Source of the DNA: Pedobacter cryoconitis
GTDB lineage: Bacteria > Bacteroidota > Bacteroidia > Sphingobacteriales > Sphingobacteriaceae
DNA length: 64,000 nucleotides
Assembly: GCF_003259615.1 (NCBI RefSeq)
Contig: NZ_QLLR01000007.1
Location: 1-64,000 of the forward strand
Reading direction: 5' to 3'
Part shown: positions 26,203 to 37,072 of the stretch, in pieces
Layout: each line of letters begins with the position of its first letter
Position numbering within the stretch: the stretch's first letter is position 1
Notes under the pieces: model-generated
What the model saw: only the letters and a program-made list of their open reading frames with translations
The model's database searches: none
What the model was told of the DNA's origin: nothing
Translations under genes and position numbers: made by a program

Positions 26203-27639
26203 TTGAAAAAGATCCATATACTACTTCTTAAAGCATTCATAAGACCATTTATCGTCACTTTTTTTATAGTGATGTTTATTTTGCTGATGTTTTTCCTGTT
26301 CAAATATGTTGATGATCTGATCGGAAAAGGATTTGAATGGTATACGATAGTAGAGCTGATGTTTTATGCCTCGGCCGCGAATGTAGCCATGGCCCTGCCA
26401 TTAGCGATATTACTGTCCTCTATCATGACTTTCGGGACATTAGGGGAGAACTATGAGCTGGTGGCTATTAAGTCGGCAGGGATCTCCTTACAAAAGGCCA
26501 TGCGACCATTATTGGTACTGATCATTGGCATAGCCTTCTCTTCTTTTCTATTCTCTGAATATATGCTGCCAAAAGCCAATCTTAAATTTGGCTCCCTGTT
26601 ATGGGATGTCAGGAATAAGAAATTGTCTTTTTTGATTAAAGAAGGGGTATTCAATAATAGTATCCCCGGTTATTCAATCCGTGTCGATGAAAAGGGAGCG
26701 GATGGCGTTTCCTTAAAAGGGATCATGATTTATGACCACACCGGAAATCAGGGAGTAGCAAAAATCATTGTGGCCAAAGATGGCACAATGAACACGACCA
26801 AAGATAAACAGTACCTGATTTTAAAACTGAATGACGGCGTAAGATACGAAGAGTCCAGCGGACAGAATAAAGGCTACGATCCAAGGCAGCAATTGACACG
26901 GATGCGCTTTGGTCAGACAGAACAGAAGTTTGACCTGTCCAGTTTTAAAATGAACCGGACTGATGAAAATAGCTTCCGGTCAAATAATCAGATGCTCAAC
27001 CTCAGAGGTTTAACACACAAGTCAGATTCTTTAACTAAAGAACTGGATAGCGTAAACCGGTATGCCAGGGCTAATATTGGCAACTATTATAAACAGAATA
27101 ACTACACTAAAGGCTATACTAAGGCTAAAGTTGCGCCAGCAAAAATCAATGCCGACATTCTGACTGACTTCCCTGAAGTTAAAAGGATGAATACAGTTCA
27201 GGCTGCATTGGATCAGGCTAATTCTATCAAACAGACGGTGGAAGGCCGGATTCCGGATCATGATGATAAGGTGGCCAACCTGATCAGGATCAGAATAGAG
27301 TACCAGCGGAAATTTACATTGGCAGTTTCCTGTTTGATGCTGTTCTTTATCGGTGCGCCGTTAGGGGCAATTATCCGTAAAGGTGGTTTGGGACTGCCGG
27401 TAGTCATGGCTATTATCTTTTTCCTTTTCTATCATATTATCTCTACGGTAGCAGAAAAATCTGCTAATCAGGGAAATATACATCCTGTGGTGGGTATCTG
27501 GATGGCTATTATTGTCTTATCACCCGTTGGGGCATTTCTAACGTATAAGGCGACTGTCGATTCTGCACTCTTTGATCTTACTTATTATAAGACGCTGATC
27601 GTGAGGATTTTCAAAAAGAAGAAGACTCCCGATAAATAG
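26203..27639 (+). CDS. LptF/LptG family permease
   Basis: A 478-residue protein from the TTG at 26203 (LKKIHILLLKAF reads as a typical N-terminus); a TTG six codons earlier at 26185 is the alternative. It has three N-terminal membrane helices, a long periplasmic jellyroll-type domain (about 125-375) and three C-terminal helices with LIRIRIEYQRKFTLAVSCLMLFFIGAPLGAIIRKGGLGLP, the YjgP/YjgQ signature. LptF/G pull lipopolysaccharide out of the inner membrane together with the LptB ATPase. The periplasmic domain is longer than in proteobacterial LptF/G, as is usual in Bacteroidota. Whether it is the F or G partner is open. Confidence 0.88.
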   Translation: MKKIHILLLKAFIRPFIVTFFIVMFILLMFFLFKYVDDLIGKGFEWYTIVELMFYASAANVAMALPLAILLSSIMTFGTLGENYELVAIKSAGISLQKAMRPLLVLIIGIAFSSFLFSEYMLPKANLKFGSLLWDVRNKKLSFLIKEGVFNNSIPGYSIRVDEKGADGVSLKGIMIYDHTGNQGVAKIIVAKDGTMNTTKDKQYLILKLNDGVRYEESSGQNKGYDPRQQLTRMRFGQTEQKFDLSSFKMNRTDENSFRSNNQMLNLRGLTHKSDSLTKELDSVNRYARANIGNYYKQNNYTKGYTKAKVAPAKINADILTDFPEVKRMNTVQAALDQANSIKQTVEGRIPDHDDKVANLIRIRIEYQRKFTLAVSCLMLFFIGAPLGAIIRKGGLGLPVVMAIIFFLFYHIISTVAEKSANQGNIHPVVGIWMAIIVLSPVGAFLTYKATVDSALFDLTYYKTLIVRIFKKKKTPDK

Positions 27640-27720
27640 CAGAATATAGAATTCATATCTCTTTCATCAGAGTCTTACTTAACGATGATATTTTAAATAT
27701 ATATTATCCGTGGAAGGTTG

Positions 27721-27728
27721 TAACTTTG
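27721..27728 (+). promoter_or_regulatory. Candidate -7 promoter box before ribBA (TAACTTTG)
   Basis: TAACTTTG fits TAnnTTTG, 58 bases before the ribBA ATG. I found no FMN-riboswitch core in the 147-base leader region. Confidence 0.4.
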
Positions 27729-27786
27729 TTTATGAATCTTAAATTGGATTTAATTATATATCCTTTGTTGAAGGTCTGATGATAGA

Positions 27787-28998
27787 ATGGAAATTAAACT
27801 GAACGCAATAGAAGATGCTGTTGCAGATATAAAAGCCGGTAAAGTTGTTATCGTTGTAGACGATGAAGATCGTGAAAATGAAGGCGACTTCCTTACTGCT
27901 GCTGGTAATGCAACTCCTGAAGTTATTAACTTCATGGCAACCCACGGAAGGGGCCTGATCTGTGCCGCAATTACTGAAGAAAGATGTGATGAATTAAACC
28001 TGGAGCTGATGGTCGGTAAAAACACCGCGGCTTATGAAACTAATTTTACGGTTTCTGTAGACCTGATAGGACACGGTTGTACCACTGGTATTTCTGCGTC
28101 AGATCGTTCTAAGACCATCCAGGCATTAATCAACCCTGATACTAATCCTGATGAGCTGGGCAGGCCCGGACATATATTTCCTTTACGTGCTAAAGATGGC
28201 GGTGTATTGAGACGCGCAGGTCATACCGAAGCAGCTGTTGATTTGGCAAGGTTAGCTGGAATGGTTCCTGCCGGAGTTTTGGTGGAAATTATGAAAGAAG
28301 ACGGAGAAATGGCAAGACTGCCTGATCTGATCAAAATAGCAGCGCAGCACAATTTGAAAATAATCTCTATTAAAGATCTGATTGCTTATCGCCTGAAAAA
28401 TGATAGCCTGATTAAAGAAGAGGTGACTATTAACCTGCCTACAGAATGGGGTGATTTCAAAATGACTGCTTATACGCAACTGGAGAATAACGCGACACAC
28501 CTTGCCTTGAGCAAAGGAGAGTGGACTGCAGATGAAGCTATATTGGTTAGGGTACACAGTTCATGTGTTACTGGTGATATTTTTGGCTCCTGCCGGTGCG
28601 ATTGCGGCCCTCAGCTGCATAAAGCATTACAGATGATTGAAAAAGAAGGTAAAGGAATTGTAGTTTATATGAACCAGGAAGGCCGTGGTATTGGCCTGGT
28701 GAACAAATTATTGTCTTATAATCTTCAGGATGCTGGTTTTGATACCGTAGAAGCTAATATTAAATTAGGCTTTAAAGGTGATGAACGCGATTATGGGGTA
28801 GGCGCACAGATTTTAAGAGCACAGGGTGTTCGTAAAATGCGTTTAATGTCTAATAATCCTACTAAAAGAGCCGGACTGATTGGTTATGGTTTAGAGGTTG
28901 TAGAGAATATCCCGATTGAGATTCTGAGTAATTCACATAACGAGACTTACCTGAAAACTAAAAGAGATAAAATGGGCCATACTATAATGAAGGGGTAG
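27787..28998 (+). CDS. ribBA: Bifunctional DHBP synthase / GTP cyclohydrolase II
   Basis: A 403-residue fusion. Residues 1-200 are 3,4-dihydroxy-2-butanone-4-phosphate synthase ([13 protein letters not shown] with the acidic active-site residues; [13 protein letters not shown]). Residues 205-403 are GTP cyclohydrolase II, with the zinc site [20 protein letters not shown] and the GTP-binding stretch [10 protein letters not shown]. It makes both precursors of riboflavin from ribulose-5-phosphate and GTP. It stands alone, with other riboflavin genes not nearby except ribF 18 kb away. Its 3' end overlaps the convergent tamB by 17 nt with no terminator between them. Confidence 0.96.
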   Translation: MEIKLNAIEDAVADIKAGKVVIVVDDEDRENEGDFLTAAGNATPEVINFMATHGRGLICAAITEERCDELNLELMVGKNTAAYETNFTVSVDLIGHGCTTGISASDRSKTIQALINPDTNPDELGRPGHIFPLRAKDGGVLRRAGHTEAAVDLARLAGMVPAGVLVEIMKEDGEMARLPDLIKIAAQHNLKIISIKDLIAYRLKNDSLIKEEVTINLPTEWGDFKMTAYTQLENNATHLALSKGEWTADEAILVRVHSSCVTGDIFGSCRCDCGPQLHKALQMIEKEGKGIVVYMNQEGRGIGLVNKLLSYNLQDAGFDTVEANIKLGFKGDERDYGVGAQILRAQGVRKMRLMSNNPTKRAGLIGYGLEVVENIPIEILSNSHNETYLKTKRDKMGHTIMKG

Positions 28999-31900
28999 CT
29001 ATAACTGCTTCTTTAAGTAACCTCTTTTGCTCTTCGGTGACCGCATCTTTATTAACTGATTGTTTTTTATGCTGATGCGTGTCATCTTGTTTGTTCTTTA
29101 AGTTCTTGCGGTATTTTCCCGTAACCTTTTGAACAAATTCTCTGAAATTATCAAATTGCTGTGAATAAATCAGACCGAATGAAGTAACATTCACGTTCTG
29201 ATTTATTCCGGTATTGACGAAAATACTTTGTTGTGTTGGAGGCTTATTCGCAAGCTTTCCGATCAGGGTACCATCTTTGCGGATGAGTGCCAGGACTTCA
29301 ACCTCACTACCTACGCTGTTCCTTGAAAATCCAATAGGCGAAAGATCACTTGTACTTCTGTTGTCTATGACACCTGCATTGACAATTACCCGGTTATTGA
29401 AAAATTTGAATGAGGCACTGGCTTCACTCAGTGACCGGATATTAATATCCACAAAATCAAGGTTAAGTGAAGATAATACATTGTTAAACTGGTTAAAGAG
29501 CAGCTCTGTTGCAGTACTGGCAACACCTGAAGTTACTTGTTTACCCAGGTCTTCCTTGCCTCCTCCAGGAGCAAAACTTCTCCTGATAATTAAACTGAAG
29601 GCCTGAAGATTCAGGTTATTCGGATCACTGAAGTAGGCCTGAAGCTCTTCCTTGATCGATGGGTTAGACGGGAAGAATATATCCAGTTTGATGTCTGGTT
29701 TCAATAAAAGACCACTTAATCCCATTTCTACTTCCACTGGCACTCTCAACAGGGAGTTACTGCTATTATCTCTGTTGGCAGCAGCATACAGATCAGAAAG
29801 CCCTGCTCTAAGCTCATAGATTGCCTTAAGCTGTATTTGAGCTTGCGTTGGATTTCCAGTCCATCTGATTGTACCTCCTTGCCTGATATTGAATTTCTTG
29901 TTAATGATCTCCTGAGCGGTAAAGTCGAAACTACCCGATTCAATAATATAATCTCCTGACATTTCGAAGTCTCCCAGACTATTGATTTCCAGGTTAAGAT
30001 CGGCATTTCCTTTTCCACTTAAGTTACCCAGATTGGTAAACAGGTTGGCTGTACTGTTAGGGTCTACCTGCAGTTTAAAACTCATCGTGATCCCGTCAAA
30101 GTTTATTGCCTTTTTAACGTTTGCCGCAGTGTCTCTGCTCAAAAAGGTAATAAAATCTTTGCTGGAAACGGTTTCTGAACTATTTAACGGAAGATTGAAT
30201 ACTGTTCCTTTTTCTGTTTTGGCATCAATTCCAATAAACAACTTATTTGTCGGGCCTCTGAAGATGAAAGTACCTGTGGCAAAAGCTTGTCCGAAGTAAA
30301 GCTCATTGTCTTTAATAGTCGTATTTAAAGCCATGAAGTTTTTGGCTTTAATGTTAATATCCAGCGTTGGCGTATTGATATTGTTCATATCTACCGAACC
30401 ATGAGCGGTTGCAATATTTCCGCCGGAGTCTTTCAAATCAAGGTCGTCAATATCAATCACACTATTTTCTACGGTCACTTTATGGGAGATCGTGTAGGCT
30501 GTTTTTAAATAATTAACCGTTAATTCTGCTTTATCCAGCGTAATATCTCCATTAATACTTGGGGCATTAAATGCGCCTGCAATGGTCAGGTCGGTAGAAA
30601 TATGTCCTTTAAGGTTAGAAACCAGGTCGCTTACAAATGGTGAGAGTACGGTCAGCTCACTTTCGTCCATTTTCACCTTAAGATATATGTTTTTCTCTTT
30701 GATGTCCAGTTTCCCATCGACTTTAAGCGTCTCTTTTCCATCCCTTTTGATCCGTGTAAATATACTGGCAATATTGGACTCCTGATTATAAGAAGAGGTA
30801 TCTGTCAGCGAGCCTATATAAGTGTCATTGAAATGCAGGGAGTCAATTTTTATATCATCATTGATCTTCGCTGATTTCAACAGGCCATAAAGTTTGGTTT
30901 TACCGTTTACATTACCCGATAATTGTACACCTACGGTTTTAAGGAAAGGGTTTAATGTTTTTAAACTGAAGTCTTTAAATCCTATTTTAAGGGCATCGTT
31001 AATATCTTCGGATAAAATTCCATCGACAGTTAAGAGCTGATTGCCACTTCGCAGGTCAAAATTACTGATCTCTGTTTTTCCATTTTTGAAACCGATCTTC
31101 ACTTTATCCTGAATAGCCCAATCCTGGCTGTTAATTTTTAATAAAGAAGGGAGGATACTAATACGGGTCGTATCTTTCCCAAATTCAACCAGGCCGTTTA
31201 AATCGAGCTGATTTGCGTCATCGGCGTTGGATAGTTTAACGTTGAGTGCAAGGCTGTCGTTACGAAGCACATTTGAAATGTTGACATTCTTGATGTACAA
31301 GCTGTCATTCAGGTCTACACGGTCGGAAGTAATAATGGCTTGCAGCTGATCTTTAGTCGTGTTTTCATCCAGAATAATATTGTTGGCGATGACACCTTTA
31401 TATTTTAATTTTTTAATGAACCCATTCAGTGTTGCTATTTTCTTTTCGGAATCAAAATTCCCAACTAATTCTGCCTGATCTTCTATTTCCAAACCTGGAG
31501 CAATTAATTCAGCAACGGGCTCGAAGCGTTTAATTTTGAGCTGGAACTTAAAGATCTGGTTTTTGAAATTTACAATATCTGCCTTAAGGGATGGGATATA
31601 AGTTTTTGCGAGTGATTTATAATAAGAAGGGAGCGTATTCAGGTCATACTGGCCTTGAATACTAGCATCCAGTACATCCGATTTGACGCCGAGTGTCCGG
31701 TCTGCACCAATTCCTTTGGCTTGTAATTGAACGGAGTCAATATTGTAGATTCCTTTGACATTATTAAGCCTTATCTTCTCAATCAATAAATCGCCCTGGA
31801 TGTTGTTCAGATTAGTCCCTGAAAAATTGGTCTGGAAGTTCGCATCCACCATCAATGAGTCTTTAAACAAATGAAGATTACGGAGCTTGGCATTCTTGAT

Positions 31901-33385
31901 AGAAGCCTTAAAGTCGAATACCGGAAGTTTAGGATTTAAGTTTACCCCACCATCAAAGTCAAGTTTGATATTTTTATCATCTATACTCAGTTTCCCGTCG
32001 AAGTATTTTTTATCAAAAACCCCATCTACTTTAACATTGGTATAACGATAATCATTAAAGTCGATATATTTTACATCCCCATTGATTTGCTCGGTCAGAC
32101 TGTTAAGTTCTGTGCCTTTACCTTTCACATAAACGGATGCAGTTATCTTTCCAAGACTATTTTCATCAATCAGGTTTCCTAAATTGAAGTCGTATGTTTT
32201 TACATTTCCGGAGTAAGAAGGAATACCTTTCTTACTGATTTTCATGTTGACATCTGAAACGATCCGCCCCAGTTTAGTTTTGAACTCCCCAAAAGCAATA
32301 AAGTCATTTTGGAAGCCTGTGAAATTCCCATTGAAATATATATCACCAAATTTCTGAACAATTACAGGAATAACTGTTTTACGGTTTCCGGTTATATTGG
32401 TGAGCAGTTCATCTAAATCCTTTTTATTAGTAGATGCCATTTCAACTTTCATTTCCATAAAAGTCTCATCAAGTTCTGGCAGGCCTTTCAGATTGAAATC
32501 ACCTTTGATATAAGTTGCTTTACCTGATTTAACGGTGAGTTTTTTTGCCTTCAGGTTATTCACCAGGCCTGTAATCTGCCCATCGATGTCAATGTTCAGG
32601 TTCATTTTGGCAACTTCTGAGGTGAAATAGGCTACATCTTTTGATTCCAGGTGACTGTTCTTGAAACGGGCCTTCATCCTCACTTTGTTGACATAGTCAT
32701 TAAAGTCTTCATAATCATGGAACCTCATTTCGAAGTAATCCGAAAGGTGACTTTTATTAGTAATCAGCGTTAACTTTTTAAGTTCAATACGGTTGGTGTC
32801 GACTGTGGTAAAAGCACTCAGGTTTTTCAGATAAAAGCCGCTTTTCTCCTTGAAGGTCAGATTTTTTATATCTGCCTGCATCAGGTGATCTGTGGTATTC
32901 AGTTTTTCGAAAATACCATTCAGGCTGGTCAGTTCTACATCCTCAAAGTTTACACCATTAAGCACGGTATCAACATTCAGGTTTTTATATTTTAATTGCA
33001 GGTTGTTCAGGATTACCCGGTTAAAGGTAATTTTATAAGGCTTCTTTTTCTTCTTGACGGTTGTTGAAGGGCCAGAGTCAAAGTAGTCAATAATAAAATC
33101 AAGATTTGTGCCTTTATTTTTTCCTTTATATTTTTTGAGAAAGAAAGAACCATTGTTTAACTGTACTGTATTGACATCAATAATCCGCTTATCAAAGGAC
33201 AGCATGTTCAGGTCTACAATAAATTTAGGTGTACTGAGCAGTGTATCCTTCTGCTGATCGAGCACCAAAAGGTCTTCAATGACTAAATATTTGAAGGGTT
33301 TAACGTAAATGCTGTGTAAAGAAATCGTCGTGTTTAATTCTTTAGACAGATAATCTGCTGCTTTTTTTGCCACAAAAGTCTGCAC
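28982..33385 (-). CDS. tamB: TamB-like translocation/assembly module protein (DUF490)
   Basis: A very large AsmA/TamB-type protein: 1467 residues from the GTG at 33385, but the true N-terminus is almost certainly longer. The upstream codons in the same frame, back to 33475, encode a perfect inner-membrane anchor (KKLLKILLWFIASILLLL and on to SLQFRP) preceded by ATC, with no ATG, GTG or TTG available before a stop. The body is a long beta-rich, repeat-like region ([31 protein letters not shown]). The C-terminal DUF490 domain runs over about 1100-1440 ([22 protein letters not shown]). TamB forms a periplasm-spanning groove moving lipids or outer-membrane proteins. Confidence 0.9.
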   Translation of the reverse strand: MQTFVAKKAADYLSKELNTTISLHSIYVKPFKYLVIEDLLVLDQQKDTLLSTPKFIVDLNMLSFDKRIIDVNTVQLNNGSFFLKKYKGKNKGTNLDFIIDYFDSGPSTTVKKKKKPYKITFNRVILNNLQLKYKNLNVDTVLNGVNFEDVELTSLNGIFEKLNTTDHLMQADIKNLTFKEKSGFYLKNLSAFTTVDTNRIELKKLTLITNKSHLSDYFEMRFHDYEDFNDYVNKVRMKARFKNSHLESKDVAYFTSEVAKMNLNIDIDGQITGLVNNLKAKKLTVKSGKATYIKGDFNLKGLPELDETFMEMKVEMASTNKKDLDELLTNITGNRKTVIPVIVQKFGDIYFNGNFTGFQNDFIAFGEFKTKLGRIVSDVNMKISKKGIPSYSGNVKTYDFNLGNLIDENSLGKITASVYVKGKGTELNSLTEQINGDVKYIDFNDYRYTNVKVDGVFDKKYFDGKLSIDDKNIKLDFDGGVNLNPKLPVFDFKASIKNAKLRNLHLFKDSLMVDANFQTNFSGTNLNNIQGDLLIEKIRLNNVKGIYNIDSVQLQAKGIGADRTLGVKSDVLDASIQGQYDLNTLPSYYKSLAKTYIPSLKADIVNFKNQIFKFQLKIKRFEPVAELIAPGLEIEDQAELVGNFDSEKKIATLNGFIKKLKYKGVIANNIILDENTTKDQLQAIITSDRVDLNDSLYIKNVNISNVLRNDSLALNVKLSNADDANQLDLNGLVEFGKDTTRISILPSLLKINSQDWAIQDKVKIGFKNGKTEISNFDLRSGNQLLTVDGILSEDINDALKIGFKDFSLKTLNPFLKTVGVQLSGNVNGKTKLYGLLKSAKINDDIKIDSLHFNDTYIGSLTDTSSYNQESNIASIFTRIKRDGKETLKVDGKLDIKEKNIYLKVKMDESELTVLSPFVSDLVSNLKGHISTDLTIAGAFNAPSINGDITLDKAELTVNYLKTAYTISHKVTVENSVIDIDDLDLKDSGGNIATAHGSVDMNNINTPTLDINIKAKNFMALNTTIKDNELYFGQAFATGTFIFRGPTNKLFIGIDAKTEKGTVFNLPLNSSETVSSKDFITFLSRDTAANVKKAINFDGITMSFKLQVDPNSTANLFTNLGNLSGKGNADLNLEINSLGDFEMSGDYIIESGSFDFTAQEIINKKFNIRQGGTIRWTGNPTQAQIQLKAIYELRAGLSDLYAAANRDNSSNSLLRVPVEVEMGLSGLLLKPDIKLDIFFPSNPSIKEELQAYFSDPNNLNLQAFSLIIRRSFAPGGGKEDLGKQVTSGVASTATELLFNQFNNVLSSLNLDFVDINIRSLSEASASFKFFNNRVIVNAGVIDNRSTSDLSPIGFSRNSVGSEVEVLALIRKDGTLIGKLANKPPTQQSIFVNTGINQNVNVTSFGLIYSQQFDNFREFVQKVTGKYRKNLKNKQDDTHQHKKQSVNKDAVTEEQKRLLKEAVIATPSL

Positions 33386-33474
33386 AGGCCGGAACTGAAG
33401 CGAAAATATGATAATCGCGAGCAGCAGCAGAATCGATGCAATAAACCAAAGAAGTATTTTTAATAGTTTTTTGA

Positions 33475-33482
33475 TAGTTTTG
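33475..33482 (+). promoter_or_regulatory. Candidate -7 promoter box for tsaD (TAGTTTTG)
   Basis: TAGTTTTG fits TAnnTTTG, 19 bases before the tsaD GTG. Its first base is the first base of the ATC codon proposed as the tamB start on the other strand, so the two genes would share promoter and start-site DNA. Confidence 0.45.
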
Positions 33483-33501
33483 TAGCTTAATAATAATCAA
33501 C

Positions 33502-34503
33502 GTGTCAGTAATACTTGCTATCGAATCCTCTTGTGATGAAACTTCTGTTGCTATTTGTAATAACGGCAAAATTACTGCCAATGTTATTGCAAACCAAACT
33601 ATTCATGAAAATTATGGTGGTGTAGTCCCTGAATTAGCTTCAAGAGTTCACCAACAGAACATTGTACCAGTAATTCAGCAGGCATTAATCGACGCTAAAG
33701 TTAGCAAAAAGGATATAAATGCCATAGCTTTTACCAGGGGGCCTGGATTATTGGGGTCTTTATTGGTTGGAGTGTCCTTTGCGAAGTCTTTTGCACTTGC
33801 TTTAGATCTGCCGCTTATTGCCGTGAATCACATGCACGCGCATATCCTTGCGCATTTTATTGATGATCCGAAACCATCATTTCCGTTTTTATGTTTAACA
33901 GTTTCTGGTGGTCATACCCAGATTGTGTTAGTGAAAGATTATTTTGATATGGAAATCGTAGGGGAGTCTTTGGATGATGCTGCGGGGGAAGCGTTTGATA
34001 AGACTGCCAAGATTCTGAATCTTCCTTATCCTGGCGGGCCACTGATTGATTTACATGCGGCAAAGGGTAATCCGCTGGCTTATAAATTCCCTGAGCCTCA
34101 GATCAAGGATTTGAATTATAGTTTCAGTGGTTTAAAGACTGCGATATTATATTTTATCAGAGGACAGGAAAAGATAAATCCTGATTTTATTCAGGAAAAC
34201 CTGAATGATATTTGCGCTTCTGTACAACATAGCATTGTGCATATCTTATTAAACAAGGTGAAGAAAGCAGCAAAGCAGTATAATATTAAAGAGATTGCAA
34301 TTGCCGGTGGTGTTTCTGCCAATACAGGATTGCGCAAGGCGCTGGAAGAGAAATCTGTGGAGCTGGGCTGGAAGGTATTTATTCCGGCATTTCAGTTTTG
34401 TACGGATAATGCTGCAATGATTGCTATTGCGGGTCATTATAAATTTATAAATCAAGAGTTTGTTGGTCAGGATATTGCTCCTGCATCAAGAATGGAGTTT
34501 TAA
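33502..34503 (+). CDS. tsaD: tRNA N6-threonylcarbamoyladenosine transferase TsaD
   Basis: A 333-residue ASKHA-fold protein with a GTG start (VSVILAIESSCDETSVA). The metal-binding motif NHMHAHILAH lies near residue 108, followed by phosphate-binding SGGHTQIV and DDAAGEAFDKTAKIL, and GGVSANTGLR near 273. It transfers the threonylcarbamoyl group from TC-AMP to A37 of ANN-decoding tRNAs in complex with TsaB and TsaE. It is divergent from tamB with overlapping 5' regions. Confidence 0.96.
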   Translation: MSVILAIESSCDETSVAICNNGKITANVIANQTIHENYGGVVPELASRVHQQNIVPVIQQALIDAKVSKKDINAIAFTRGPGLLGSLLVGVSFAKSFALALDLPLIAVNHMHAHILAHFIDDPKPSFPFLCLTVSGGHTQIVLVKDYFDMEIVGESLDDAAGEAFDKTAKILNLPYPGGPLIDLHAAKGNPLAYKFPEPQIKDLNYSFSGLKTAILYFIRGQEKINPDFIQENLNDICASVQHSIVHILLNKVKKAAKQYNIKEIAIAGGVSANTGLRKALEEKSVELGWKVFIPAFQFCTDNAAMIAIAGHYKFINQEFVGQDIAPASRMEF

Positions 34504-34561
34504 GCTGTTGCTTCGGGTAGCAGTAGTATATTTAATATTAAAGACACTAAAATAATTTGTT

Positions 34562-34741
34562 ATGAATTCAATGAGTTTTTTATTTTTCGGCATGATGCTG
34601 GTTCCTTTCATTTTGCTTTTGATCTGGATGATCAAACAGGATAAGAATAAGAACTATATTGGTCTTGTCGTACTGGTTGCAGCTATATTTATAGCCGCTT
34701 ATGTGGCGGTTAACGTGGATATGAAGTTTATGAACCCTTAA
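34562..34741 (+). CDS. Small two-helix membrane protein (59 aa)
   Basis: An ATG frame of 59 residues, MNSMSFLFFGMMLVPFILLL at its N-terminus, then IWMIKQDKNKNYIG and a second helix LVVLVAAIFIAAYVAVNV, ending MKFMNP. Two clean hydrophobic helices joined by a positively charged turn, the 58-base gap after tsaD and a strong terminator 19 bases later all argue for a real gene. I do not recognise a family. The positive loop suggests both ends face the periplasm. Confidence 0.65.
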   Translation: MNSMSFLFFGMMLVPFILLLIWMIKQDKNKNYIGLVVLVAAIFIAAYVAVNVDMKFMNP

Positions 34742-34760
34742 GTTATTTTCCGGATTTCAT

Positions 34761-34800
34761 AAAAAAGCGGTATGCCCCATTTAGGACATACCGCTTTTTT
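34761..34800. terminator. Bidirectional intrinsic terminator (small ORF / recA)
   Basis: AAAAAAGCGGTATG (34761-34774) pairs with CATACCGCTTTTTT (34787-34800) around a 12-nt loop. A-tract and T-tract arms make it work on both strands, between the plus-strand small ORF and minus-strand recA. Confidence 0.9.
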
Positions 34801-34817
34801 GTATATTGATGTTGAGC

Positions 34818-35831
34818 TTACAACAATTCTTCTAATTTCTCACCAGTTACTTCTTCTCTGATTTTTCTTTCGATTTCATCAGCTAATTCCGGGTTGTCCA
34901 ATAGCAGTTGTTTAACTGCGTCTCTTCCTTGTCCTAATTTAGTTTCACCGTAAGAGAACCATGAACCTGCTTTTTTAACAATATTGAAGTCTACACCTAA
35001 GTCGATGATCTCACCAACTTTAGAGATTCCCTGACCAAACATAATATCGAATTCTGCAATTCGGAATGGAGGAGCTACTTTGTTTTTAACGATTTTTACT
35101 TTTACCCTGTTACCTGAAACTTCATCAGCATCTTTAATCTGGGAAGTTCTTCTGATGTCAAGACGTACAGAAGCGTAGAATTTCAAAGCGTTACCACCTG
35201 TTGTTGTTTCCGGGTTACCGAACATCACACCAATTTTTTCACGTAACTGGTTGATGAAAATACAGCAACATCCTGTTTTAGCGATTGTTCCTGTTAGTTT
35301 TCTTAAGGCCTGGGACATTAAACGTGCCTGAAGACCCATTTTAGAATCACCCATTTCACCTTCAATCTCTGCTTTTGGTACTAAAGCTGCAACCGAGTCA
35401 ATCACGATTACATCAATAGCTCCTGATCTGATCAGGTTATCAGCAATTTCTAAAGCCTGCTCACCGTTATCTGGTTGTGCAATCAAAAGATTGTCTACAT
35501 CTACACCTAATTTCTTTGCATAGAATTTATCGAAAGCATGCTCTGCATCAATAAATGCGGCTACACCACCTTTTTTCTGTGCTTCAGCAATGATATGGGT
35601 TGCCAAAGTAGTTTTACCAGAAGATTCCGGACCGTAAATCTCGATCACACGTCCTTTTGGTACACCACCAATACCTAAAGCGATATCTAAAGTAATAGAG
35701 CCGGTTGAGATAGACTCAATAGATTCAGTAGGTGTATCACCTAATTTCATCACGGCACCTTTACCGTAAGATTTTTCTAACTTATCTAATGTAAGTTGTA
35801 ATGCTTTTAATTTATCTGGGTTTGGGATCAT
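34818..35831 (-). CDS. recA: Recombinase RecA
   Basis: A 337-residue protein with the complete RecA core: Walker [12 protein letters not shown] near residue 66, Walker [12 protein letters not shown] near 140, loop-2 region [24 protein letters not shown] near 197 and the acidic C-terminal tail [11 protein letters not shown]. It forms ATP-dependent filaments on single-stranded DNA for homologous recombination and, where present, LexA cleavage. It is transcribed alone. I saw no LexA-type operator, and SOS control differs in many Bacteroidota. Confidence 0.98.
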   Translation of the reverse strand: MIPNPDKLKALQLTLDKLEKSYGKGAVMKLGDTPTESIESISTGSITLDIALGIGGVPKGRVIEIYGPESSGKTTLATHIIAEAQKKGGVAAFIDAEHAFDKFYAKKLGVDVDNLLIAQPDNGEQALEIADNLIRSGAIDVIVIDSVAALVPKAEIEGEMGDSKMGLQARLMSQALRKLTGTIAKTGCCCIFINQLREKIGVMFGNPETTTGGNALKFYASVRLDIRRTSQIKDADEVSGNRVKVKIVKNKVAPPFRIAEFDIMFGQGISKVGEIIDLGVDFNIVKKAGSWFSYGETKLGQGRDAVKQLLLDNPELADEIERKIREEVTGEKLEELL

Positions 35832-35955
35832 CTTATTTAATTAGGTCGTAAATATAAAATATTTAAAACTATATACAGTAGTAATTATACTAATTTATTT
35901 AGCAAAAATAAGTAATTATTTTCAATAAATAATAAAATATCTAAAATTGTTGAAT

Positions 35956-36624
35956 TTAATCTGTTTCCTGGCTAATAGCTTTAGCGGGCTTATTTAATTT
36001 TTCAAAGTATTTGCAGATCGAAGTGATTTCACAAATATTGCATTTTGGGGATCGTGCAACACATACATACCTGCCGTGAAGGATCAGCCAGTGATGGGCC
36101 ACATGAATAGTTTCCTGTGGTAAATACTTAACCAGATCCTTTTCTACTGCGAGCGGCGTTTTACCTGTAGTTAGCCCGATACGGTTGGCTACACGGAATA
36201 CATGGGTATCTACGGCCATTGCTGGTGCATTGTAGATTACTGATGCAATCACATTGGCTGTTTTCCTGCCCACTCCGGGCATTTTCTGCAACTGGTCAAT
36301 AGCTGAGGGGACCACATTATTAAATTCATTTAACAGCATGTTAGCCATACCGACCAGGTGTTTCGCTTTGTTATTCGGATAACTTACACTCCTGATATAG
36401 TCGAAAACAATATCGGGGGTAACTTCTGCAAGGGCTTTCGCATTCGGGAAGCGTTGAAATAAAGCGGGTGTAACCTGGTTGATTCTTTTATCGGTGCATT
36501 GTGCGGATAAAATTACAGCGACCAGCAGCTGAAAAGGGTTATTGTAATGAAGTTCTGTTTCAGCATCGGGCTGTTTAGCAGAAAAATAGGCTACAAATTG
36601 TTTATACCTTTCTTTTTTAAGCAT
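35956..36624 (-). CDS. nth: Endonuclease III
   Basis: A 222-residue protein from the ATG at 36624 (MLKKERYKQFVAYF); the longer frame to 36645 enters a terminator. The helix-hairpin-helix LQKMPGVGRKTANVIASV carries the catalytic Lys, the catalytic Asp is in AVDTHVFRVANRIGL, and a C-terminal 4Fe-4S loop has Cys spacing 6-2-5 (CVARSPKCNICEITSIC). This DNA glycosylase/AP lyase removes oxidised pyrimidines. It lies between recA and a small unknown gene. Confidence 0.96.
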   Translation of the reverse strand: MLKKERYKQFVAYFSAKQPDAETELHYNNPFQLLVAVILSAQCTDKRINQVTPALFQRFPNAKALAEVTPDIVFDYIRSVSYPNNKAKHLVGMANMLLNEFNNVVPSAIDQLQKMPGVGRKTANVIASVIYNAPAMAVDTHVFRVANRIGLTTGKTPLAVEKDLVKYLPQETIHVAHHWLILHGRYVCVARSPKCNICEITSICKYFEKLNKPAKAISQETD

Positions 36625-36647
36625 AGTGGGGCAAAGATAAAACAAAA

Positions 36648-36671
36648 AAAGCTGCCATCACTGGCAGCTTT
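36648..36671 (-). terminator. Intrinsic terminator upstream of nth
   Basis: AAAGCTGCCA / TGGCAGCTTT, a 10-bp perfect stem with a TCAC loop (plus-strand reading), followed on the minus strand by seven T residues. It ends the transcript of the small gene at 36686-36883, 15 bases past its stop. Confidence 0.85.
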
Positions 36672-36685
36672 GTCTTTTAGATTGA

Positions 36686-36883
36686 TTACAGAGACTTGGA
36701 ATAAGCCAGGATTTTGGAAATAGTTTCCTCATCAGGGTTTTTGTTCAACAGGTCCATCTGAGATTTAATGCTTTCGTAAAACATTAAATCGAGGTCGTTA
36801 AAAAACTCACTACTTATATTGTCAGCATGCTGATTTAAGTAGTGGGAATTTGAGATAGGAGTAGAGGTTGTTATCATAAGCAT
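36686..36883 (-). CDS. Uncharacterised small protein (65 aa)
   Basis: From the ATG at 36883 it has 65 residues; a second ATG two codons on (36877) is equally plausible and a longer frame reaches 36925. It contains a helical, acidic segment (SSEFFNDLDLMFYESIKSQMDLLNKN cut by short turns) with no cysteine, signal peptide or membrane helix. A strong terminator follows, supporting an expressed monocistronic gene. I do not recognise a family. Confidence 0.55.
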   Translation of the reverse strand: MLMITTSTPISNSHYLNQHADNISSEFFNDLDLMFYESIKSQMDLLNKNPDEETISKILAYSKSL

Positions 36884-37072
36884 TAAACTGTTTTTGTTTT
36901 CTAATTTAACGAAACAATTCAACATTTATTTTCATCAGAGCATATTGTTTTTTCCGTTTGCCTGTTTTATTGTACTTATGGGCACTACAGGGGTTCAGTG
37001 GTTTAATTCTGCCCTAATAGGAACACCGCTAAAACGATAAAAAATATATTTCCAACAAATGATCAGCCTATA

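Noticed and set aside
27640..27786. FMN riboswitch before ribBA
   Set aside because: The conserved RFN core blocks are not visible and the leader is only 147 bases, AT-rich and unstructured by eye.
33342..33581. Minus-strand 79-codon frame over the tamB/tsaD junction
   Set aside because: It is an alternative frame through the tamB membrane anchor and the 5' end of tsaD. It lacks any domain and its codons mirror the real genes, so it is not the true tamB start.
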